A DNA stretch of 6,874 nucleotides from Thermoplasmatota archaeon (lineage in GTDB: Archaea > Thermoplasmatota > E2 > DHVEG-1). Positions 1 through 5,234 of this stretch are shown piece by piece. Positions within the stretch are counted from its first letter, which is position 1. Each line of letters opens with the position of its first letter. The DNA lies in the NCBI GenBank assembly GCA_030615845.1, contig JAUWYM010000041.1, positions 1 through 6,874 on the forward strand. The letters are read 5' to 3'. A program made the position numbers and the translations under genes. The notes beneath the pieces are model-generated. The model saw only the letters and a list, made by a program, of their open reading frames with translations, was not told the DNA's origin and did not search any database.

Positions 1-195
1 GGCTCTCACTCTGATGGAGTATGTTCCTTTTTTATCCCAAATATGTGATGCCTCGCAGATATCACCTGAATCATACGATCCAAGCCACTTGCTAAAGTTT
101 CCATCCCCCCAATCCCACATATAGAACACCTGGTTATCATCGGGATCTACGGTGTCTGTTTTGTAGGTATATTCCACTCCTGGTCTTCCAAATTT
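1..195 (-). repeat. PKD module, copy in the PPAD-like gene
   Basis: Encodes residues 466-530 of the deiminase. It aligns without gaps to residues 595-659 of the peptidase at 1751-1945. I count 32 identities in 65 by hand, including YMWDWGDG, the W-x-G-x-Y-x-SG turn and SxRVRA. At DNA level the offset is a constant 1750 bases, with short identical runs such as the one ending at 120 and 1870. PKD domains are Ig-like folds common in archaeal surface and secreted proteins. Confidence 0.65.
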
Positions 196-1590
196 TTTTC
201 CAAAAGGAGTACTTGGTTTTTCTGGGGGACTGTTTGATTCGTCATATACGATAAATGAATGTGCTCCTAGTGCGCCGATATAGGGATGGTTTTCAATTCT
301 ACCTGAGTTATCTTCAGCATGGATGTAATAATAAACTGTTTCACCTACGTCCTGAGAAGGGATTGTTGCAATATAATTATTATCACCTATGTGCTGCATT
401 TGTATAAAATTCCATTCTCCTCCTTCTACTTTCCAATATATTAGAGTTGATTCTGCAATCAAGCCTTGCCCACTGTAGGAAACGATATTTGCATCTATAT
501 CAAACCCATCATCACTGGTTTGAAAACCAGACAGCGGCGTATGTTCGATATAAAGCATGTATCTGTCAGGTATTCCTTTTGCTCTGCAATGAAGTGCATC
601 AGTAGATTGCCAAGTGCCGGTGAATCCAAGCACCTCGTATCCTGGCATAGCGTTTTCATATGCCTCGATTGCTTCGTCATCCCACTCGTTACCTTTGATT
701 GATACTAAGACTTTATCATTGAGAATGAGTGAGTTGGTGTAGGGTTCGTTGTTCGGCGTGTATACTCGTACGATCTCATAAGGGGTACCATAGCAACTTG
801 TTTGTGTTTCAAAATAATCTACCGCTGCTTCGATTTCATCATATTGTGCATGATCAGTAGGGACCTCTCGTATCATTATTATATCGGATGCGAGATATTT
901 CGCCCAACAATCTATGTGTTTGATGTATTCCCCATTTACATCAGGCACCATATGATATGTATGAATGCCAAGATAGTCATTTGCAATTTGTTCTATTTCA
1001 GAATGAGATAAACCTGGGTTTTCAGTTTCTATCAGATCTGTCGATATTGCAATCCCCTGCCCATCAGTCATATAATTACCTCCAGCATTGGCAAGAGGCA
1101 TCTCATAAAGTGACAATCCTTGATCATTTGCATATGCAGAAGGTATATTGTTGTCATTCGGTCGAGGTCTATTATACTCAAAATCAACGACACCTAGTTC
1201 ATCATCTCCAGTAAATGCAAACCATGGGCCGTAATCTCTTGTCCAGTAACTATCTGATGGGGCTACAAGGAAACTGCAATGACTAAGATTTATCCCATGA
1301 TTTGTGTATTGCGACTCTACATAGCTTTGCTCAGAGGAGTCGGCAACAATAGTGACAACTTCAACGTCTTCTGCCATTTCTGCAATAATATCATAGGATA
1401 TGCCAAAGGGATATTGAATAAGTACTCCCTGCATTGGTTCAAATTCAGCAGGCTGTCTAATAGGAGCTGGTGGGGCATTTATTAGTTGAAATTCGTCCAT
1501 GCTGCTAATATTGCTATTTTGAGCAACTATGCTATTTGCTGAAACAACAAGTATGAGGGATATGGTAAAAAAACAAAGTATGCCCCTCAT
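1..1590 (-). CDS. Secreted peptidylarginine deiminase, Porphyromonas (PPAD) type, with PKD module; 3' end outside window
   Basis: Predicted extracellular enzyme that hydrolyses the guanidino group of peptide arginine to citrulline and ammonia. I read 530 codons without a stop to the left edge. Residues 1-23 form a signal peptide (MRG, hydrophobic stretch, cleavage near VA-Q). Residues about 40-350 are the deiminase fold: YWTRDYGP (Trp116, Asp119), NRPRPND (Arg141, Arg143), Tyr222, HIDCW (His225, Asp227), Asn286 in PYTNSL and the nucleophile Cys335 in DALHCR. Spacings from Asp119 to Arg141/143, His225 and Asn286 equal those I recall for PPAD Asp130, Arg152/154, His236 and Asn297; Cys335 differs by a five-residue loop gap. 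Residues about 355-450 resemble PPAD's Ig-like domain, and about 455-530 are a PKD domain with WDWGDG. It follows the C25 peptidase by 16 bases, so the two probably share a transcript. The main alternative, a cytoplasmic agmatine deiminase, fits worse. Activity is inferred. Confidence 0.9.
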   Translation of the reverse strand, partial: MRGILCFFTISLILVVSANSIVAQNSNISSMDEFQLINAPPAPIRQPAEFEPMQGVLIQYPFGISYDIIAEMAEDVEVVTIVADSSEQSYVESQYTNHGINLSHCSFLVAPSDSYWTRDYGPWFAFTGDDELGVVDFEYNRPRPNDNNIPSAYANDQGLSLYEMPLANAGGNYMTDGQGIAISTDLIETENPGLSHSEIEQIANDYLGIHTYHMVPDVNGEYIKHIDCWAKYLASDIIMIREVPTDHAQYDEIEAAVDYFETQTSCYGTPYEIVRVYTPNNEPYTNSLILNDKVLVSIKGNEWDDEAIEAYENAMPGYEVLGFTGTWQSTDALHCRAKGIPDRYMLYIEHTPLSGFQTSDDGFDIDANIVSYSGQGLIAESTLIYWKVEGGEWNFIQMQHIGDNNYIATIPSQDVGETVYYYIHAEDNSGRIENHPYIGALGAHSFIVYDESNSPPEKPSTPFGKKFGRPGVEYTYKTDTVDPDDNQVFYMWDWGDGNFSKWLGSYDSGDICEASHIWDKKGTYSIRVRA

Positions 1591-1595
1591 TTTTT

Positions 1596-1601
1596 TCACC
1601 T
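1596..1601 (-). promoter_or_regulatory. Ribosome binding site of the PPAD-like gene
   Basis: On the minus strand AGGTGA lies five bases before the ATG at 1590 and matches the archaeal Shine-Dalgarno consensus (part of AGGAGGTGAT). It sits in the 16-base gap after the peptidase stop codon. This supports both the chosen start and translation as the second gene of a shared mRNA. Confidence 0.7.
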
Positions 1602-1606
1602 ATTTT

Positions 1607-3727
1607 TCAGCTCCAATAACTAAAAAACGAAAACAATCTGGGAAAATGTTTTTCCAAAAGATCTGAGAAAGACATAAAATATGTTTTACTCCTTGGTACT
1701 TTTACGGTGAGAGGGTCTGACCAGTCGCTTTCCGCTCTGTAGAGATCCTTTGCCCTCACTCTGACAGAATAGATTCCTTTTTCATCCCAGGTGTGATTTG
1801 TTTTGATGGTTCCACCTGATTCATACGGGCCAATCCAGTCGCTAAATGTGCCGTCACCCCAATCCCACATGTAATAGATAAGATCTTCTTCAGGATCAAT
1901 TGTTTTTGCGGTATAGATATATGATCTATTGGTTATTCCCCATCTTCGTCCAGATGGTCTTGCGGGAATATCTGGCGGTGTGTCTTCTCCCTCAATGGGT
2001 ATGGTGGCGATATATGGTATGGTATTTTTTCCTGTTACCACGATATCGATATCGCCTCCATAGGGTATAGGCTCTTTAAATTCGATGATAACATGGCCGT
2101 TTCCGTCTGTATATCCAGTGCCAAAAAGCTCATAATTACGAGAAACAACACAAAACGCCTCTTCTACTTCAGCAACATCTATCTCAAATGTTGTTGCACC
2201 CATATCAATTGATGGATCATGTGTTACTGTTATCGGAGTTGGTGTGTCTGTGCGAACTTGAAGTGAAGGGTCACCAAACACATGCCATGTATCAGTCATT
2301 TCGTATCCCCAGTAGCCATATTCATCGTTCATATGCATGCAACCGTTAAATGAGATACCGCCAAACGTGTATTTCTTATTATTTTCATATGAATCTACTA
2401 ACAGGTCGACACATTCATCTTGTGCATCCATTGGCGGATCCCATGATTGTGAAATTGATGAAGCAAAAACAGCAATAGCTCCAGCGGGTTCTCCATTATG
2501 AATTGCTCGTAGCCATGCCTCGGCAAAACACGTATCATATGAGTCAAATTCCCCATTGTTACATGCAACAGTCCAGATAAATGGAAGCATATTGTCGTTG
2601 ATAAGAGCGTTTATGTCACTGTTATTAAATCCTGAACTTCCCCATGAGAATGGACTGCCGTGCCCACAGTAGTTAACAATACTTCTTCCATCATTCAAAG
2701 CGTTTGTTACCTGAGAAGCTGTTGCGGAAGGATCATATATTTGATCAACCAAGGTATACGTATAATTTAACAGATCTTCTTGTATGTAATCTATATGTTC
2801 GTTATCGTATTCGCCGTCATCACCTGGACCCTGACCTGATGCAATACCTGTTCCCTTATGATACCAATCTGCATTCTCTTGTGGATTTTTTTCATATTTG
2901 ATGCTTCTTTCAACCTGTGTTTCAACCTGCGAGATGGTTTGTGCAGAAAACCGGCCGACAAAAAGATCAGGGTAATGATCGCTTCCTGCAACATAGGAAT
3001 AACTTGGATCAGAAGCACCACCTGATCTGTGTAGTGTTTGTATCTGTTGAATGTCTCCGACGAGAAGAACAAACGTTAATCCCTTATCGCTATAGAGATT
3101 GATGATGTATTCCTTTATAGCGTTTGCAGTACCTATTTCAGAAACTTTTACCATTTCAGTAGGGATACCTTTCATGTTTTTCCATTGGACAAAAGGAAGT
3201 AGGGAATTCCAAAAACTATCATATGTGATGACAAGCATGTTCCCTTGCTCCTCTACAGGAGGATAACTGTTTGTTTCAAAGTTTATAAAATGATTTTCAT
3301 AAATAGTTTTAAAATCAGTATCGATTTTAGATAGCGGTTCTGTTCTTGAAATACAGTTTACAGTATCAACACCTATTGGATAAATCTCTACATTTATCTT
3401 GGTGTAGAAACGTAGTTTTTCCTCTGTCGGGTTGTATTGAAATGGGTTGATTTTAACGACTTGCCCTCTAAAATCGCGCAGTATGTACGAGTCAGTAAGT
3501 TCTGCAACTCGTCCGGGAAACCAAGTGTCTTCATTATATATCTCATCAAAGACATACGGAACATCATCTGGATTTTGCGTTCGCTTTATATTTCCTTTTG
3601 ATGGAGCTATCTTCACTCCTTCGTATTCTTCAAATTGAGAGTATGTAACTTTGATGTCCATCTTTAAATTATCTGGAATAATGATGCTTCGGCAGATATT
3701 TGGAAGATCAGGTTTTCCTTTAATCAT
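1607..3727 (-). CDS. Gingipain-like C25 cysteine peptidase, main body without signal peptide
   Basis: Predicted secreted endopeptidase of MEROPS family C25, closest by eye to Arg-gingipain. Numbering from the ATG at 3727 (706 residues): about 1-150 is the rest of the C25 propeptide (GKPDLP near the start). About 155-495 is the catalytic domain, which opens with YPPVEE, like mature RgpB. It carries LLVGD, GSDHYPDLFVGRF, catalytic His356 in CGHGS and nucleophile Cys389 in VACNNG, 33 residues apart as in RgpB. It continues through FAEA and FGDPSL. About 497-580 matches the gingipain Ig-like domain, about 585-678 is a PKD domain, and 679-706 is a basic, aromatic tail. Asp308 lies 48 residues before His356, the spacing of RgpB Asp163 that selects arginine. 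No Shine-Dalgarno precedes this ATG and no signal peptide follows it, so it is probably not the true start; the reading frame continues upstream across a TAA to 4006. Confidence 0.9.
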   Translation of the reverse strand: MIKGKPDLPNICRSIIIPDNLKMDIKVTYSQFEEYEGVKIAPSKGNIKRTQNPDDVPYVFDEIYNEDTWFPGRVAELTDSYILRDFRGQVVKINPFQYNPTEEKLRFYTKINVEIYPIGVDTVNCISRTEPLSKIDTDFKTIYENHFINFETNSYPPVEEQGNMLVITYDSFWNSLLPFVQWKNMKGIPTEMVKVSEIGTANAIKEYIINLYSDKGLTFVLLVGDIQQIQTLHRSGGASDPSYSYVAGSDHYPDLFVGRFSAQTISQVETQVERSIKYEKNPQENADWYHKGTGIASGQGPGDDGEYDNEHIDYIQEDLLNYTYTLVDQIYDPSATASQVTNALNDGRSIVNYCGHGSPFSWGSSGFNNSDINALINDNMLPFIWTVACNNGEFDSYDTCFAEAWLRAIHNGEPAGAIAVFASSISQSWDPPMDAQDECVDLLVDSYENNKKYTFGGISFNGCMHMNDEYGYWGYEMTDTWHVFGDPSLQVRTDTPTPITVTHDPSIDMGATTFEIDVAEVEEAFCVVSRNYELFGTGYTDGNGHVIIEFKEPIPYGGDIDIVVTGKNTIPYIATIPIEGEDTPPDIPARPSGRRWGITNRSYIYTAKTIDPEEDLIYYMWDWGDGTFSDWIGPYESGGTIKTNHTWDEKGIYSVRVRAKDLYRAESDWSDPLTVKVPRSKTYFMSFSDLLEKHFPRLFSFFSYWS
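1751..1945 (-). repeat. PKD module, copy in the C25 peptidase gene
   Basis: Encodes residues 595-659 of the peptidase (counted from the ATG at 3727). It is the partner of the module at 1-195. The codons have diverged, so this is either an old duplication or independent recruitment of the same domain family, not a recent copy. Confidence 0.65.
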
Positions 3728-3769
3728 ATAATTTGATTCGTCAGCCAGTTTGATCTGTTTGTATCCTGT

Positions 3770-4006
3770 TTACTCAATAGCTACTTCATCCATTGAGAAT
3801 TCACTTAGTTGGTATTGTATTGTAATCAAATTCTCATCATCTTGTACTAATATTTCTATGTTATCTGAGGAAAAAACCGAAATACTTGGTGTTACATCAA
3901 TTTCTGCAGGTTTTGAAATAGCTGCAGCATCTAAACCTGACATGAAACTTGTTCCAATAATAATAACTGCAAGAAAGCATACTATCCTTTGGAAATTTTT
4001 TTTCAT
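3770..4006 (-). CDS. Signal peptide and start of propeptide of the C25 peptidase, cut off by an in-frame TAA
   Basis: Seventy-eight residues in the same frame as the peptidase body. MKKNFQR is the basic n-region, followed by a hydrophobic stretch to about residue 24 and a likely cleavage site near DAAA-IS. The remainder (ending in SEFSMDEVAIE) reads like the start of a C25 propeptide. The TAA at 3770-3772 ends it. Translation through that codon gives TGYKQIKLADESNY and then the peptidase ATG, which reads as one continuous propeptide. As a free product it would be a short secreted peptide of no evident use. The gene has its own promoter and ribosome site upstream, so this is the natural start of the peptidase gene. 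Confidence 0.75.
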   Translation of the reverse strand: MKKNFQRIVCFLAVIIIGTSFMSGLDAAAISKPAEIDVTPSISVFSSDNIEILVQDDENLITIQYQLSEFSMDEVAIE

Positions 4007-4010
4007 ATAG

Positions 4011-4016
4011 TCCCCC
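4011..4016 (-). promoter_or_regulatory. Probable ribosome binding site of the C25 peptidase
   Basis: GGGGGA on the minus strand ends four bases before the ATG at 4006. It differs from the GGAGG core by one base that could still pair as G-U. This is the best initiation signal in front of either candidate peptidase start and favours 4006 over 3727. Confidence 0.45.
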
Positions 4017-4034
4017 AGTTTCCCGTTAAATTGT

Positions 4035-4054
4035 TAACTGTTTGGAAACAGTTA
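4035..4054. promoter_or_regulatory. Perfect palindrome (9+2+9), candidate operator of the peptidase-deiminase operon
   Basis: TAACTGTTT-GG-AAACAGTTA is a perfect inverted repeat. It abuts the TATA-like box and spans the stretch from that box to the predicted transcript start on the minus strand. Archaeal repressors often bind there to block TBP/TFB or polymerase. No T-run follows it in the minus direction, so a terminator role is less likely. The binding protein is unknown. Confidence 0.5.
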
Positions 4055-4055
4055 T

Positions 4056-4066
4056 ATTATATATTG
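4056..4066 (-). promoter_or_regulatory. TATA-like box of the C25 peptidase operon
   Basis: The minus strand reads CAATATATAATATAAC through this area, a strong archaeal TATA-like element centred near 4060. Starting about 26 bases downstream gives a transcript beginning near 4034 with a leader of about 28 bases, which would contain the GGGGGA ribosome site. The 113-base gap 4007-4119 between FEN-1 and the peptidase contains this box, the palindrome and AT-rich filler. I see no clear terminator for FEN-1 in it: its T-runs at 4095-4117 are on the opposite strand. Confidence 0.5.
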
Positions 4067-4119
4067 TATATGCCTCTATATTTACTTTTGGCTCTTTTTT
4101 ACTGGTTTTTCCTTTTTAA

Positions 4120-5148
4120 TTAAAAATCAAACAGATTCTTCTGTTTCATCATAGTTTCAATCACTGAAAATTTCTCTAAAACAGGCTCAATTCTCTCCCT
4201 TGAAAACTGATGCTTATCACAAAGTATCTTCAAAACAGCTTCATCGTCTGGCTTTGACCAGGTAAGAGAATAATCATCAGTTACCTGAGGATGTAAAAAA
4301 ATATTATGTATCTCCCTAATCTCTTGGAGTGTCGGGACATCAGATCCTCCGATGAGAGCGAGTGCATTTTCAACATTTCCTGCTTTTTTTATAAGACTCA
4401 GGCTTTTTTTAGGGCCGTATCCTTTGATTCCTTCATTAAAGTCTGTGCCGATAAGTATCGCCATATCAACAAGTTGTTTTTGTAAAATATTTAGGGATGT
4501 AAGACCAGGTTTCAGACGAATGAGTTCAGGAGTTACTTTTACATATGCTTTTTTGTTTGGAAGTTTTCGTCGTCCTGATGACGTTAGATTCCTTACAAGG
4601 AGTGATGAGCCAAAAAGGAGGCAGTCAAAATCTTGTGAGCCGACTGCATAGGCATCGCCTTTTTTAACCATATGACTTGCTTGTGATTCTCCCTCTGAAG
4701 GGGCTTGAACATAAGGTATTCCAAGTGCGTCAAGGAGTTCTTTGCTTTGCTCTAGGATATCATCTGTCACCCGAGATGTCTGTTGCGCTTTTTTTCTGGC
4801 TGTTTCAATATCGCCTCTCTCAAGCGCTTCTTTCCATTCTTTCTCTGCCTGAAGACGACGTTGCTTCCGTTGTTCAATGACCTTTGCCTTTAAAGGATGA
4901 GGCTCACCGTCAAAGACATAGACTGGCTTGATTCTTGCCTCAATAAGATTTGCCGTCCGATAAAGAAGACCTGATAAATGCGACGTAATCATGCCATGGG
5001 AATCTTTTAGTGGTGTTCCATCTCTCTGTCGTATTATTGAAAGAAACTGATGAAGTACGTTATAGGCATCGATAACAATTATTCTATCTCTAAAATCAGT
5101 AAATGTGCATTGTTCCTTTTTAAATAAATCCCCTAAATCAACACCCAT
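4120..5148 (-). CDS. fen: Flap endonuclease 1 (FEN-1/RAD2 family)
   Basis: Structure-specific 5' nuclease that removes 5' flaps during Okazaki fragment maturation and long-patch base excision repair, working with the PCNA clamp. Starting at ATG 5148 the protein is 342 residues, a normal archaeal length, and begins MGVDLGDLF; FEN-1 uses this N-terminal Gly next to the active site. All seven metal-binding acidic residues are visible at family positions: Asp27 (VIDAYN), Asp80 (FDGEP), Glu152 and Glu154 (APSEGES), Asp173 and Asp175 (SQDFD) and Asp236 (IGTDF). The helix-two-turn-helix GIKGYGPKKSL follows. The last seven residues, QKNLFDF, form a PIP box for PCNA. The frame stays open to 5223, but that extension adds 25 unsupported residues across the promoter region. 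The gene is divergent from argF and upstream of the peptidase on the same strand, with no sign of a functional link to it. Confidence 0.96.
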   Translation of the reverse strand: MGVDLGDLFKKEQCTFTDFRDRIIVIDAYNVLHQFLSIIRQRDGTPLKDSHGMITSHLSGLLYRTANLIEARIKPVYVFDGEPHPLKAKVIEQRKQRRLQAEKEWKEALERGDIETARKKAQQTSRVTDDILEQSKELLDALGIPYVQAPSEGESQASHMVKKGDAYAVGSQDFDCLLFGSSLLVRNLTSSGRRKLPNKKAYVKVTPELIRLKPGLTSLNILQKQLVDMAILIGTDFNEGIKGYGPKKSLSLIKKAGNVENALALIGGSDVPTLQEIREIHNIFLHPQVTDDYSLTWSKPDDEAVLKILCDKHQFSRERIEPVLEKFSVIETMMKQKNLFDF

Positions 5149-5175
5149 TTTTTCAATTTCAAAATCAACATATCG

Positions 5176-5183
5176 ATTATATG
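5176..5183 (-). promoter_or_regulatory. TATA-like box for FEN-1
   Basis: CATATAAT on the minus strand is centred about 31 bases before the FEN-1 ATG. That would place transcription start about five bases before the start codon, a nearly leaderless mRNA, in agreement with the lack of a Shine-Dalgarno sequence there. Confidence 0.4.
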
Positions 5184-5202
5184 TCTTTCTAGTTGACGAT
5201 AG

Positions 5203-5210
5203 GTTTAAAG
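5203..5210 (+). promoter_or_regulatory. TATA-like box for argF
   Basis: GTTTAAAG is centred about 28 bases before the argF ATG, which would give a leaderless or nearly leaderless transcript. No ribosome site is visible before the ATG. A second AT-rich element at 5176-5183 could serve instead with a leader of about 29 bases. Confidence 0.35.
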
Positions 5211-5234
5211 AAAGAAGAGACATTCTGATTTTTT

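Larger units (their letters stand above)
1607..4006 (-). pseudogene. Complete C25 peptidase gene, 800 codons, interrupted by one ochre codon at 3770-3772
   Basis: The leader part (3770-4006) and the body (1607-3727) are in the same frame, with 14 open codons and a single TAA between them. Removing that codon restores signal peptide, propeptide, catalytic domain, Ig-like domain, PKD domain and tail, which is a full secreted gingipain-like precursor. There is no frameshift and no other damage, and all catalytic residues are intact. A recent nonsense mutation, an assembly or sequencing error, or readthrough would all look like this. TAA is neither the pyrrolysine codon (TAG) nor the selenocysteine codon (TGA), so known archaeal recoding does not explain it. 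Confidence 0.6.

Noticed and set aside
466..1485. Plus-strand open frames at 466-702, 802-1011, 957-1214 and 1279-1485
   Set aside because: They lie opposite the deiminase coding frame, have no recognisable domains or ribosome sites, and are explained as shadows.
1..1590. Annotation of the deiminase as agmatine deiminase
   Set aside because: It has a signal peptide, an Ig-like domain, a PKD domain, and PPAD-type residues including the paired arginines; agmatine deiminases are cytoplasmic single-domain enzymes.
3728..3772. Frameshift between the two peptidase parts
   Set aside because: Both parts are in the same frame; only one TAA codon separates them, so it is a nonsense codon and not an indel.
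3770..3772. Pyrrolysine or selenocysteine recoding at the stop
   Set aside because: The codon is TAA, whereas those systems use TAG and TGA; I also saw no obvious hairpin around it.
2704..4010. Open frames on both strands at 2704-2901, 2791-3072, 2917-3102, 3447-3638 and 3750-4010
   Set aside because: All overlap the conserved peptidase frame and show no family features.
4095..4117. T-runs as a terminator for FEN-1
   Set aside because: They are on the plus strand; FEN-1 is transcribed from the minus strand, where they appear as A-runs.
4352..4880. Plus-strand open frames at 4352-4651 and 4677-4880
   Set aside because: They are antisense to strongly conserved FEN-1 motifs, so they are shadows.
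5149..5223. Extended FEN-1 start at 5223 adding 25 residues
   Set aside because: The FEN-1 family begins MGVDLGD with Gly2 at the active site; the extra residues have no family match and cross the divergent promoter region.
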